NCBI RefSeq assembly: GCF_002754375.1
Contig: NZ_PEFF01000001.1
Coordinates: forward strand, 5,783,501-5,847,500
Origin: Variovorax sp. 54
Lineage (GTDB): Bacteria > Pseudomonadota > Gammaproteobacteria > Burkholderiales > Burkholderiaceae_C
Length of the DNA: 64,000 nucleotides
Direction: 5' to 3'
Position numbers and translations under genes: made by a program. How positions within the stretch are numbered: position 1 is the stretch's first letter; each line of letters starts with the position of its first letter. Below are positions 47,479 through 55,685 of the stretch, piece after piece. The notes below the pieces were generated by a model. It had not been told where the DNA came from, searched no databases, and was given only the letters and a program-made list of their open reading frames with translations.

Positions 47479-48663
47479 ATGAGCCAGGATGTCTACGTCG
47501 TCGGTGTCGGCATGATCCCCTTCACCAAGCCGGGCGCGAACCAGCCCTACCCGCAGATGGCTGCGCACGCCACCAACGCCGCATTGAAAGACGCCGGCAT
47601 CGGCTACGAGCTGATCCAGCAGGCCTACGTCGGCTACGTGTACGGCGACTCGACCGCCGGCCAGCGCGCGCTCTATGAAGTGGGCATGACCGGCATTCCG
47701 GTCGTCAACGTCAACAACAACTGCTCCACCGGCTCGACCGCGCTGTTCCTCGCGCGCCAGGCCGTGGCCAGCGGCGCGGCCGATTGCGTGCTGGCGCTCG
47801 GCTTCGAGCACATGAGCCCCGGCGCGCTGGGCGCGGTGTTCAACGACCGCCCGAGCCCGTTCGATCACTTCGAGTCGATCACCGACGAGCTGGTCGGCAA
47901 CGAGCAGGTGCCGCTCGCGCTGCGCTACTTCGGCGGCGCGGGGCTGGCGCACATGCAGCAGTACGGCACGCAGATGTCGACCTTCGCGAAGATCCGCGCC
48001 AAGGCCAGCCGCCATGCGTCGAACAACCCGGTCGCGCTGTTCCGCACCGTCGTCACCGAAGACGAAGTGATGGCCGCGCCCGTCATGTGGCCCGGCGTGA
48101 TGACGCGGCTCATGGCCTGCCCGCCGACCTGCGGTGCGGCTGCGGCCATCGTCTGTTCGCCGCGCTTCGCCGAGCGCCATGGCCTGGACCGCAGCGTGCG
48201 CATCAAGGCGCAGGCCATGACCACCGACCGCGCCATCACCTTCGAGAGCCGCGACATGCGCGAGGTGGTCGGCTTCAGCATGGCGCAGGAGGCCGCGCAG
48301 AAGGTGTACGACGCGGCCGGTGTCGGCCCGCAGGACATCGACGTGGTCGAGCTGCACGACTGCTTTGCGCACAACGAACTCATCAGCTACGAGGCGCTGG
48401 GCCTGTGCCCTGTCGGCGGCGCAGAGAAGTTCGTGGTCGATGGCGACAACACCTATGGCGGCAAGGTGGTGACCAACCCGTCGGGCGGCCTGCTGTCGAA
48501 GGGTCACCCGCTCGGCGCCACGGGTCTTGCGCAATGCACGGAGCTGGTCCAGCAGCTGCGGGGCACGGCAGATAAACGGCAGGTCGAAGGCGCGCGGATG
48601 GCGCTGCAGCACAACCTCGGCTTGGGCGGCGCCTGCGTGGTCACGCTGTACGAACGCGTCTGA
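47479..48663 (+). CDS. SCP-x type thiolase
   Basis: A 394-residue thiolase of the lipid-transfer/SCP-x class. The nucleophile is Cys82 in NNNCSTGS; the other catalytic segments are VELHDCFAHNE and SKGHPLGATG. It should cleave a 3-ketoacyl-CoA with CoA. Several members of this class need a DUF35 OB-fold partner; none is visible in the operon. The RBS is CAGGAG. A nine-T run at 47439-47447 in the preceding gap has no stem and is not a terminator. Confidence 0.88.
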   Translation: MSQDVYVVGVGMIPFTKPGANQPYPQMAAHATNAALKDAGIGYELIQQAYVGYVYGDSTAGQRALYEVGMTGIPVVNVNNNCSTGSTALFLARQAVASGAADCVLALGFEHMSPGALGAVFNDRPSPFDHFESITDELVGNEQVPLALRYFGGAGLAHMQQYGTQMSTFAKIRAKASRHASNNPVALFRTVVTEDEVMAAPVMWPGVMTRLMACPPTCGAAAAIVCSPRFAERHGLDRSVRIKAQAMTTDRAITFESRDMREVVGFSMAQEAAQKVYDAAGVGPQDIDVVELHDCFAHNELISYEALGLCPVGGAEKFVVDGDNTYGGKVVTNPSGGLLSKGHPLGATGLAQCTELVQQLRGTADKRQVEGARMALQHNLGLGGACVVTLYERV

Positions 48664-48677
48664 GGAAAAGGCAGAAC

Positions 48678-49118
48678 ATGATCGACAAGAAATGGATCGG
48701 CCACGAGCTGCCCGCTTCGGTGCTGCCCATCGAGCGCACCCGGCTGCAGTTCTTCGCCAAGGCCATTGGCGAGACCGACCCGGTCTACACCGATGCCGCC
48801 GCCGCGCGCGATGCCGGCTACCCCGACCTGCCCGCGCCGCCGACCTTCCTGTTCGCGGCCGAGCTGGACTCGGGCGCATCGGGCCAGATGCTCGACGACT
48901 TGCAGATTCCGCTGTCGAAGCTGCTGCACGGTGAGCAGAGCTTCGCGTACCACCGGCCCGCCTGCGTCGGCGACACGGTGACGGTGCGCTCCACCATCAG
49001 CGACATCTACGACAAGAAGAACGGTGCGCTCGAATTCGTGGTGAAGACCTCGCGCGCCACCAACCAGCGCGACGAACTCGTGGCCGAGCTGCGCACGGTG
49101 ATCGTCTGCCGTCACTGA
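48678..49118 (+). CDS. MaoC-like protein, FAS1-type dehydratase N-terminal domain
   Basis: A 146-residue single hot-dog domain of the FAS1_DH/PF13452 type (start IDKKWIGHELP; core YPDLPAPPTFLF). The hydratase D/H motif is not obvious. It is followed 16 bases later by a second hot-dog protein that has the motif, so the two may form a heteromeric enoyl-CoA hydratase. It acts between the synthetase and thiolase steps. Confidence 0.82.
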   Translation: MIDKKWIGHELPASVLPIERTRLQFFAKAIGETDPVYTDAAAARDAGYPDLPAPPTFLFAAELDSGASGQMLDDLQIPLSKLLHGEQSFAYHRPACVGDTVTVRSTISDIYDKKNGALEFVVKTSRATNQRDELVAELRTVIVCRH

Positions 49119-49134
49119 AGAGAAACGAGCATCC

Positions 49135-49554
49135 ATGACCTCCATCACCTACGACACCGTGCAGATCGGCGACGAGCTTCCCGCGTTGCAGCTTGCACCG
49201 GTGAACCGCACCACGCTCGCGCTCTTCGCAGGCGCCTCGGGCGACCACAACCCGATCCACATCGACACCGACTTCGCGCGCAAGGCCGGCATGCCCGACG
49301 TGTTCGCGCAGGGCATGCTGGGCATGGCCTGGCTCGGCCGCCTGCTCACACAGTGGGCGCCGCAGTCGCAGCTGCGCCGCTTCGACGTGCGCTTCCAGGG
49401 CATCACGCACCTGGGCCATGCCGTGCGCTGCACCGGCCGCGTGGTCGAGAAGCTGGAACACAACGGCGAGCGCTGCGTGCGCGTGGAAGTGCTCAGCGCC
49501 AACCAGTACGGCCAGGCCCGCATCGCAGGCGAGGCACTCGTGGCGCTGCGCTGA
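49135..49554 (+). CDS. MaoC-family enoyl-CoA hydratase
   Basis: A 139-residue hot-dog protein with the R-hydratase motif GASGDHNPIHID, containing the catalytic Asp and His. It would hydrate an enoyl-CoA, probably with the product of the preceding gene as non-catalytic half. It is read in the same operon. Confidence 0.87.
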   Translation: MTSITYDTVQIGDELPALQLAPVNRTTLALFAGASGDHNPIHIDTDFARKAGMPDVFAQGMLGMAWLGRLLTQWAPQSQLRRFDVRFQGITHLGHAVRCTGRVVEKLEHNGERCVRVEVLSANQYGQARIAGEALVALR

Positions 49555-49594
49555 TCCTTTGAACGAACGAATCAAGAGAAGAGAGAAAAGAGAA

Positions 49595-50425
49595 ATGACA
49601 CCCAAACTCGAAGGCAAGGTCGCCCTCATCACCGGCTCGGGCCGCGGCATCGGCCGCGCGATCGCACTCAAGCTCGCGTCGGAAGGCGCACGCATCGTCG
49701 TCAACGACCTCGATGCCGAACCGGCCGAAGAAACCGTGCAGGCCATTCGCGCCGCGGGCGGCCAGGCCGTGGCCTGCGTCGGCAGCGTGTCGGCGCCGGA
49801 CTTTGCCGAGCGCTTCGTCGGCACCGCGGTGAGCGAATTCAAGGGCCTGGACATCATCGTCAACAACGCCGGCTACACCTGGGACAGCGTGGTGCAGAAG
49901 ATGACTGACGAGCAGTGGTACGCCATGATCGACGTGCACCTGACGGCGCCGTTTCGCATCCTGCGCGCCGCGCAGCCGGTGATCCGCGCGCTCGGCAAGG
50001 CAGAGACCGAAGCCGGCCGGCGCGTGGTGCGCAAGGTGGTCAACATCTCGTCGGTGGCCGGGCTCTTCGGCAACGCGGGCCAGGCCAACTATTCGACCGC
50101 CAAGGCCGGCATCGTCGGCATGACGCAGACGCTGGCCAAGGAGTGGGGTCGCATGAACGTCACGGTGAACTGCGTGGCGTTCGGCTTCATCCAGACCCGG
50201 CTCACGGCCAGCACGGCCGAGGCCACCACGGCGAACATCGAGGGGCGCGAGATCAAGGTCGGCGTCAACCCCGGGCTGCTGGCGATGATGGAACAGTCGA
50301 TCCCGCTGGGCCGCGGCGGCACACCCGAAGAAGCGGCCGGCGCGGTGTACCTGCTGTGCGCGCCCGAGTCGGACTACGTGAGCGGCCAGACGCTCATGTG
50401 CACCGGCGGGCTCACGGGCATCTGA
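49595..50425 (+). CDS. SDR-family 3-hydroxyacyl-CoA dehydrogenase-like oxidoreductase
   Basis: A 276-residue short-chain dehydrogenase. The cofactor loop is TGSGRGIG (13-20); the catalytic set is Ser152/153 (NISSVAG), Tyr166 and Lys170 (YSTAK). Asp38/Asp40 after the second strand (VNDLD) suggests NAD rather than NADP. It is longer than FabG (about 245), with an insert around 137-147. In the operon it should oxidise the 3-hydroxyacyl-CoA made by the hydratases. It ends one base before the next gene. Confidence 0.88.
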   Translation: MTPKLEGKVALITGSGRGIGRAIALKLASEGARIVVNDLDAEPAEETVQAIRAAGGQAVACVGSVSAPDFAERFVGTAVSEFKGLDIIVNNAGYTWDSVVQKMTDEQWYAMIDVHLTAPFRILRAAQPVIRALGKAETEAGRRVVRKVVNISSVAGLFGNAGQANYSTAKAGIVGMTQTLAKEWGRMNVTVNCVAFGFIQTRLTASTAEATTANIEGREIKVGVNPGLLAMMEQSIPLGRGGTPEEAAGAVYLLCAPESDYVSGQTLMCTGGLTGI

Positions 50426-50426
50426 G

Positions 50427-51224
50427 ATGACCACGATGCAGTTCGAAGAAGGCATCGCCTGGGGCGTGCAGGACGGCATCGGCCGCATCGTGCTGAAGCG
50501 GCCCGAGCGCGCCAACTCGGTGTCGCTGGCGAGCAGCCATGCGCTGTCGCGCGCCATCGACGAGGTGATCGACGCCGCACCGCGCGCCATCCTGCTGACC
50601 GGCGAAGGGCGCGTGTTCTGCGCAGGCGGCGACATCGATTCGTTCGTGGCCGCGGGCGACAAGTTGCCCGAGCTGGTCGACGCCATCCTCGACCGCCTGC
50701 ATCCCGCGCTGCTGCGGCTGGCGCAGAACCCGGCGCCCTTGGTGGTGGCCGTGAACGGCACGGTCGGCGGTGCCGGCGTGGGGCTGGCGCTGTGCGGCGA
50801 CTTCGTGCTCGCGGCCGAGTCGATGAAGCTGCGCACGGGCTATGCGGCCATCGGGCTGTCGCCGGACGCGGGCAGTTCGTATTTCCTGTCGCGGCGCATC
50901 GGGCCGGTGCGCGCGCAGCAGTGGCTGATGCTCAGCGACCCGATCGACAGTGCACGCTGCCTGGCAGCGGGCGCGGTCGATGCGTTGTACCCGGACGCCG
51001 AACTTGCCGCCGCCGCCGAAGCACTGGTGACTCGATTGGCAAGCGGCGCGACCGCATCGTTCGCGGGCATCAAGGCGCTGTGCAGCGGTGCGACGGCGCG
51101 CCCGATCGAAGAACACTTCGAGATGGAGCACCGCCTGCTGCGTGAACGATCGGGCAGCGCGGATGCGCGCGAGGGCGTGGCGGCCTTCACTGCGAAGCGC
51201 GCACCGCGCTTCGCAGGGCGCTGA
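50427..51224 (+). CDS. Enoyl-CoA hydratase/isomerase family protein
   Basis: A 265-residue crotonase-fold protein. The oxyanion-hole segments are RVFCAGGDIDSF and NGTVGGAGVGLALCGDF. The start is ATG 50427, or 50436 (MQFEEG). It is the last gene of the operon, so the pathway has two kinds of hydratase, crotonase and MaoC; one may act as an isomerase or on a different intermediate. Confidence 0.88.
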   Translation: MTTMQFEEGIAWGVQDGIGRIVLKRPERANSVSLASSHALSRAIDEVIDAAPRAILLTGEGRVFCAGGDIDSFVAAGDKLPELVDAILDRLHPALLRLAQNPAPLVVAVNGTVGGAGVGLALCGDFVLAAESMKLRTGYAAIGLSPDAGSSYFLSRRIGPVRAQQWLMLSDPIDSARCLAAGAVDALYPDAELAAAAEALVTRLASGATASFAGIKALCSGATARPIEEHFEMEHRLLRERSGSADAREGVAAFTAKRAPRFAGR

Positions 51225-51239
51225 GCCCGGGGCTGCAGC

Positions 51240-52157
51240 TCAGCTCTTCTTCTTGAACAGCTTCGTCAGGCCCCAGAGCGCGGCACCGCCCGCCACCACG
51301 GCGACCTTCGCGAACTTGGCCAGGAAGGCGAGGGCGATTGCGAACAGGCCCAGCTTCTTCGCCGCGGCGCCGGCCACCAGCGCGGCCAGGCCGTAGGCGG
51401 CGACCTTGTCGGTCGATGCATTGAAGTCCGCGTACTTCTTGCCGTCGTCGTACTGCAGCGCGCCGAGCAGCTTGGTGGCGTCGGGCTTGTACTTCTCGAG
51501 GTCGTTCGCGTTGGTGATGAGGTTCAGGCTGACGTAGCCCTCGCGGCCCAGCGCATAGGTGTTGTAGTTGACGCCGGGGTTGCCGCCGTCGCTGCCCTTT
51601 TTCTTCGAGAGAGCCGACCACACCAGCCGGTGCGTCGAGGCTTCGTACTGCGGCTTCTGCGCCCAGCCCGTGACTTCGATCGCCGGGATGCCGCGCTTGG
51701 CGCGTTCCTCGTTCGCAGCCTCGGTGCCTTCCTTCAGGCTCGTGAGCAGCTCGTCGGCGTTCCAGTCCTTGGCGTCGTCGTCCTTGATGTAGCCCTCTTT
51801 CACGAACTTCACGACCGCCATCCAGTCGCCGTCGTCGGCGGGGAAGATCGCGCCGATGAAGGTGTCGTCGGTGCGGTTGCCCATGCTGCGCATGAGCTGT
51901 GCGGCGGCGGGTGTCGGCACCCAGACGTAGCCGGCGGGCAGTTGCAGGTGGGCCTGGTCGCGCAGGGCGATGTCGGCGGGGCCGGCTTTCTGCACGGCCT
52001 TGGCGGCCTTGAAGGCGGCTTCCTGCTCGGCTTCGAGCGAGCTCGCCGCAGAGGTGGTGGAAGCGGTGGTGGGGGATGCGGCGTTGCTGATGTGGGTGGC
52101 CGTCAAGGCGCACGCGAACAGCAAGCCGGCCGTCAGGCGGGCCGTATGAATACGCAA
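51240..52157 (-). CDS. DUF2167 membrane-anchored exported protein
   Basis: A 305-residue protein with a signal peptide (LTAGLLFACALTATHISNAA), a periplasmic domain with the DUF2167 segment LPAGYVWVPTPAAAQLMRSMGN, and two C-terminal hydrophobic helices (about 252-300) before a Lys-rich end. The function of the family is not known. It is convergent to the beta-oxidation operon, 15 bases away. Confidence 0.82.
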   Translation of the reverse strand: MRIHTARLTAGLLFACALTATHISNAASPTTASTTSAASSLEAEQEAAFKAAKAVQKAGPADIALRDQAHLQLPAGYVWVPTPAAAQLMRSMGNRTDDTFIGAIFPADDGDWMAVVKFVKEGYIKDDDAKDWNADELLTSLKEGTEAANEERAKRGIPAIEVTGWAQKPQYEASTHRLVWSALSKKKGSDGGNPGVNYNTYALGREGYVSLNLITNANDLEKYKPDATKLLGALQYDDGKKYADFNASTDKVAAYGLAALVAGAAAKKLGLFAIALAFLAKFAKVAVVAGGAALWGLTKLFKKKS

Positions 52158-52237
52158 GTTCTCTCTCCTCGGTTGTTGTCGTTTCTGGTGAGACGCGAGG
52201 AGTTTATCGGCGCGCGAAGCCGCGCTGGCAGCGGGTT

Positions 52238-52660
52238 TCAGGGCCAGGGCGTGGGCGGCGGAATCTCGCAGACCGGCTCGACGTCAATGCTCTTGAAGTC
52301 GGCCGGCGAGACGATTTCCAGGTACTCCATGTCGGGCGAATAGTCGAAGAGAAAGTGGCGGATGCCGGGGCGCTGGTGCACCACGTCGCCGGCCTCGACG
52401 CGCGTTTCCTTGTCCTCGTACATGAAGCGCGCCCAGCCCTTGAGCATGATGACGATCTGGAAGTCCGCCTCGTGGCGGTGCCAGCCGGTGCCCGTTTCGG
52501 GTGCCATGTTGGCCTTGACGAGGTGCGCGATCACCTTGCCGTGGGTGGCGGCCGCAATGCCGAGGTCGCGGTACAGGAAGAAGTCTCGCAACCCGCCCGA
52601 GACGTACTCGGTGTCACCGGGTTTGACGTGGGAGAACTGGGTGGCGGTTCGGTCCAGCAT
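52238..52660 (-). CDS. Cupin-domain protein
   Basis: A 140-residue single-domain cupin. The metal-binding motif is seen as TGWHRHEADFQIVIMLKG and the second strand set as AGDVVHQRPGIRHFLFD. Small cupins of this type can be dioxygenases, isomerases or sensors; the substrate is unknown. The start ATG 52660 follows AAGGAG. It is divergent from the ArsR-type regulator, with a palindrome between them. Confidence 0.85.
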   Translation of the reverse strand: MLDRTATQFSHVKPGDTEYVSGGLRDFFLYRDLGIAAATHGKVIAHLVKANMAPETGTGWHRHEADFQIVIMLKGWARFMYEDKETRVEAGDVVHQRPGIRHFLFDYSPDMEYLEIVSPADFKSIDVEPVCEIPPPTPWP

Positions 52661-52682
52661 GGGCGCTCCTTCGCGGGGGATG

Positions 52683-52699
52683 ATGCTGCGATGCAGCAT
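52683..52699. promoter_or_regulatory. Perfect dyad ATGCTGC-GAT-GCAGCAT, possible ArsR operator
   Basis: Perfect 7-base arms with a 3-base spacer, lying in the 106-base gap between the divergent cupin and ArsR genes, 23 bases from the cupin start and 68 from the ArsR start. ArsR-family repressors bind such palindromes, so it may control both directions. Confidence 0.45.
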
Positions 52700-52766
52700 G
52701 CATAAACCGTTCCTGCGCGGGGCCCATGGCTTGACGGCCCACGGGCCGCTCCAGATACTCAACCGC

Positions 52767-53222
52767 ATGGTTCACTCAGATGCCCTGGACGCCGTGTTTG
52801 CGGCGCTGTCCGACCCGACGCGTCGCAGCGTGCTCGAAGCGCTGGGCGAGGGCAGCCTCAGCGTGACCGAACTCGCCGAACCGCACGGCATGTCGCTGAC
52901 CGGCTTCATGAAGCACTTGCGCGTGCTCGAAGGCGCCGGCCTCATCTCGCGCACGAAGGCGGGCCGCGTCGTGCGCTGCGAGCTGTCGGCAGGCCCGATG
53001 CAGGAGGCTGCCGTGTGGCTCTCGCGCTATGAGAAGTTCTGGACCGGCCGCCTCGATGCGCTGGCGCGCTTTCTCTATCACCAGGAGGACACCGAATGGC
53101 GAAACCTTCCCCCGGCCCCACCACCCACCCCATCACCGAGCGCCCCTCGCTCACGCTCCGCCGGCACTTCCGCGTCAGCCCCGCCAAAGTCTGGCGCGCG
53201 TGGACCGACCCGCAAGCGCTGA
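52767..53222 (+). CDS. ArsR-family regulator with long overlap into the next gene
   Basis: Residues 1-110 are a normal ArsR winged helix (LSDPTRRSVLEALGEG, LAEPHGMSLTGFMKHLRVLEGAG) of the type found with SRPBCC proteins. The frame has no stop at the expected point and runs to 151 residues, overlapping the next gene by 127 bases. The extra tail (NLPPAPPPTPSPSAPRS) is Pro/Ser/Arg-rich and looks like out-of-frame reading of the SRPBCC gene. Start ATG 52767. No metal-binding CxC motif is seen, so it is not an arsenic or metal sensor of the classical kind. Confidence 0.8.
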   Translation: MVHSDALDAVFAALSDPTRRSVLEALGEGSLSVTELAEPHGMSLTGFMKHLRVLEGAGLISRTKAGRVVRCELSAGPMQEAAVWLSRYEKFWTGRLDALARFLYHQEDTEWRNLPPAPPPTPSPSAPRSRSAGTSASAPPKSGARGPTRKR

Positions 53223-53578
53223 AGCACTGGTTCGGCCCCGAGGAAATCGTCGACGTGCCGTTGGCCGAGGTCGACCTGCGCGTGGGCGGGCGCTTTCGCG
53301 TGACCATGTTGGCGGCCGACGGCGAGACGCACGACGTGAGCGGCACTTACCTGGAGGTCGTGTCCGAGCGCCGGCTGGTCTTCAGCTGGGCCTGGCGCAG
53401 CACGCCCGAGCGCGAGTCGCGCGTCACGGTGCAGCTCGAGCCCGATGCAGGCGGCTGCGAGCTCGTGCTCATGCACCAGCAGTTCTTCGACGAAGCGGCG
53501 CGCGAGGGCCACACCCACGGCTGGACCGGCTCGCTCGTCAAGCTCGAGAGTTGGCTGCTCGGCGGCGACACCGGGTGA
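53096..53578 (+). CDS. SRPBCC (AHSA1-like) protein
   Basis: A 160-residue START/Bet v1-like protein. Typical segments are VSPAKVWRAWTDPQALKHWFGP and GGRFRVTM. Members bind hydrophobic small molecules, and are commonly encoded with an ArsR regulator as here. The substrate is unknown. It overlaps the sigma factor gene by four bases (GTGA), tying this pair to the sigma module. Confidence 0.87.
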   Translation: MAKPSPGPTTHPITERPSLTLRRHFRVSPAKVWRAWTDPQALKHWFGPEEIVDVPLAEVDLRVGGRFRVTMLAADGETHDVSGTYLEVVSERRLVFSWAWRSTPERESRVTVQLEPDAGGCELVLMHQQFFDEAAREGHTHGWTGSLVKLESWLLGGDTG

Positions 53579-54858
53579 CCGAACAGCCGACGGCCACTGC
53601 CGGCGTACTCGACGCGCTGGACGCGATCTATCGAACCGAGTCGCGCCGCATCTTCGCCACGCTGGTGCGCCTGCTCGGCGATTTCGATCGGGCCGAAGAA
53701 GCCCTGCACGACGCCTTTCGCGCTGCGCTCGAACAATGGCCGTGCGAAGGCGTGCCGGCCAATCCGCGCGCCTGGCTGGTGTCGGCGGGGCGCTTCAAGT
53801 CGATCGACGGCATCCGCCGGCAGGCGCGCTTCACGGCGTGGGACGAGGCCACCGCGCATACCGACACCCTGGCCGACCCGGCACCCGCCTGGCACGAGGC
53901 CGACCCCGATGCCGACGCGCTCGAGGACGACCGCCTGCGCCTGGTCTTCACCTGCTGCCATCCCGCGCTCGCGCCCGACGCCCAGGTGGCGCTCACGCTG
54001 CGCGAGGTCTGCGGGCTGGCGACCGAGGAGATCGCACGCGCCTTTCTCGTGCCGGCGCCCACCATCGCGCAGCGCATCGTGCGGGCCAAGGCGCGCATCC
54101 GCGACGCCGGCATTCCGTACCAGGTGCCCGGCCTGGTCGAGTTGCCCGAACGGCTCGATGCCGTGCTGCGCGTGGTGTACCTGGTGTTCAACGAAGGCTA
54201 CGCGGCCTCGTCGGGCGAGAGCGTGACGCGCGCCGACCTTTCGGCCGAGGCGATCCGGCTCGGGCGGCTGGTGGCCGAGTTGCTGCCCGACCCCGAAGCG
54301 CTGGGCCTGCTCGCGCTGATGCTGCTGCACGACGCGCGCCGCACCGCGCGCACCTCGGCGCAGGGCGAACTCGTGCTGCTCGACGCACAGGACCGCAGCC
54401 TGTGGCACCGCGGGCAGATCGGAGAGGGCGCGGCGCTGGTCGAGCGCGCGCTGCTGTCGCGCCGCTTCGGCCCGTACACCTTGCAGGCCGCCATTGCCGC
54501 GGTGCATGCCGAAGCACCCGAGGCCGCAGACACCGACTGGCCGCAGATCGTCGGCCTGTACGACGTGCTGCTGCGGCTCGACCCCTCGCCCGTGGCCGAG
54601 CTCAACCGCGCGGCGGCCGTGGCCATGCGCGACGGGCCGGCGGCCGGGCTGGCGCTGATCGATGCGTTGCTCGCGCGCGGCGAGCTGGCCCAGTACCACC
54701 TGGCGCATGGCGCGCGCGCCGAGCTGTGCCGGCGTCTGGGCCGCACCGAGGATGCGCGCGCCGCTTATCTGCGAGCGCTGTCGCTGGTCCGCCAGCAGCC
54801 CGAGCGGCAGTTCCTGGAGCGGCAGCTGGCTGCGCTGCCGGGCGCGAAAAATTTTTGA
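53575..54858 (+). CDS. ECF42-type RNA polymerase sigma factor with TPR-like extension
   Basis: A 427-residue sigma factor starting with GTG. Sigma region 2 is at about 10-80 (LGDFDRAEEALHDAFRAAL), region 4 at about 140-185 (LREVCGLATEEIARAFLV). The long C-terminal part (about 190-427) is helical with TPR-like repeats, the mark of the ECF42 group. These act without a classical anti-sigma factor and are linked with YCII/DGPF proteins, two of which follow. A candidate target promoter lies just after the stop. Confidence 0.88.
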   Translation: MTEQPTATAGVLDALDAIYRTESRRIFATLVRLLGDFDRAEEALHDAFRAALEQWPCEGVPANPRAWLVSAGRFKSIDGIRRQARFTAWDEATAHTDTLADPAPAWHEADPDADALEDDRLRLVFTCCHPALAPDAQVALTLREVCGLATEEIARAFLVPAPTIAQRIVRAKARIRDAGIPYQVPGLVELPERLDAVLRVVYLVFNEGYAASSGESVTRADLSAEAIRLGRLVAELLPDPEALGLLALMLLHDARRTARTSAQGELVLLDAQDRSLWHRGQIGEGAALVERALLSRRFGPYTLQAAIAAVHAEAPEAADTDWPQIVGLYDVLLRLDPSPVAELNRAAAVAMRDGPAAGLALIDALLARGELAQYHLAHGARAELCRRLGRTEDARAAYLRALSLVRQQPERQFLERQLAALPGAKNF

Positions 54859-54865
54859 CGCCTCG

Positions 54866-54891
54866 TGTCGATTTCGGCCGTCGCCGTTCGA
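54866..54891 (+). promoter_or_regulatory. Candidate ECF42 promoter TGTCGA-N17-CGA
   Basis: TGTCGA (54866-54871) is followed after 17 bases by CGA (54889-54891), 39 bases before the first YCII gene. From memory, ECF42 promoters in Streptomyces have TGTCGA at -35 and a CGA/TC type -10. The position directly between the sigma gene and its usual targets supports it. Confidence 0.55.
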
Positions 54892-54930
54892 CCAGTGATG
54901 TCCTCACTTAAATCTGCAAGGAGATTCCGC

Positions 54931-55311
54931 ATGAAATACCTCTGCCTCGTTCATTGCGACGAAGCGGTCCTTCGCGCGCTGCCGCCCGACGAGCGCCGCG
55001 CGCTCGACGCCGATTCGATGGCCTACGACCGCGTGTTGGAAGCCGCCGGCCACTTCATCGCCGCCGAGGCGCTGAGCCCGGTGCGCGCCGCCAAGGTCGT
55101 GCAGGTGCGCCAAGGCCAACGCTCGCACGTCGACGGCCCCTACGCAGAAGCGCGCGAGCAGCTGTGCGGCTTCATCCTGGTCGAGGCGCGCGACCTGAAC
55201 GCCGCGATCCAGCTGGCGGGCCGCATTCCGATGGCGCGCTACGGCGCCATCGAAGTGCGTCCCATCGACGCCATGGAAATGATCGAAAACCCGAAGGGGA
55301 ATGTCGCATGA
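54931..55311 (+). CDS. YCII/DGPF-domain protein 1
   Basis: A 126-residue YCII-related protein (MKYLCLVHCDEAVL). The DGPF-type motif here reads VDGPYAE. The family is ferredoxin-like in fold and of unknown function; it is the usual target and neighbour of ECF42 sigma factors. The start follows AAGGAG. It overlaps the second copy by four bases. Confidence 0.88.
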   Translation: MKYLCLVHCDEAVLRALPPDERRALDADSMAYDRVLEAAGHFIAAEALSPVRAAKVVQVRQGQRSHVDGPYAEAREQLCGFILVEARDLNAAIQLAGRIPMARYGAIEVRPIDAMEMIENPKGNVA

Positions 55312-55685
55312 GATACCTTTGCCTGATCTACGGAACCGACGCGCAGACGAGCCACTTCTCGGCGCAGGACATGGACCACTACATCAACGAACACATCGAC
55401 TACGACGCCCATCTGCAGGCGCTCGGCAAGCTCGTCGTGGCCGAGGCCTTGCAGCCGGCCGGCACGGCGGTCACGGTGCGCATGCGCAACGACAAACTCT
55501 CGGTCACCGACGGGCCGTTCGCCGAAACCAGCGAGCAGCTGGGCGGCTTCTACCTGGTCGAGGCCGACAGCGAAGAAGAAGCGCTGCAGCTCGCGGCCGG
55601 CATTCCGTCGGCGCGCTTCAGCAGCATCGAGGTGCGCAAGGCGTACTCGAGCAGCGACAGCGGCAACCGGGGAGCCGGCCCATGA
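55308..55685 (+). CDS. YCII/DGPF-domain protein 2
   Basis: A 125-residue paralogue of the preceding protein (MRYLCLIYGTDAQ) with the canonical TDGPFAE motif. The two may form a heterodimer. It overlaps the following MFS gene by four bases, so the pump is coupled to the pair. Confidence 0.88.
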   Translation: MRYLCLIYGTDAQTSHFSAQDMDHYINEHIDYDAHLQALGKLVVAEALQPAGTAVTVRMRNDKLSVTDGPFAETSEQLGGFYLVEADSEEEALQLAAGIPSARFSSIEVRKAYSSSDSGNRGAGP

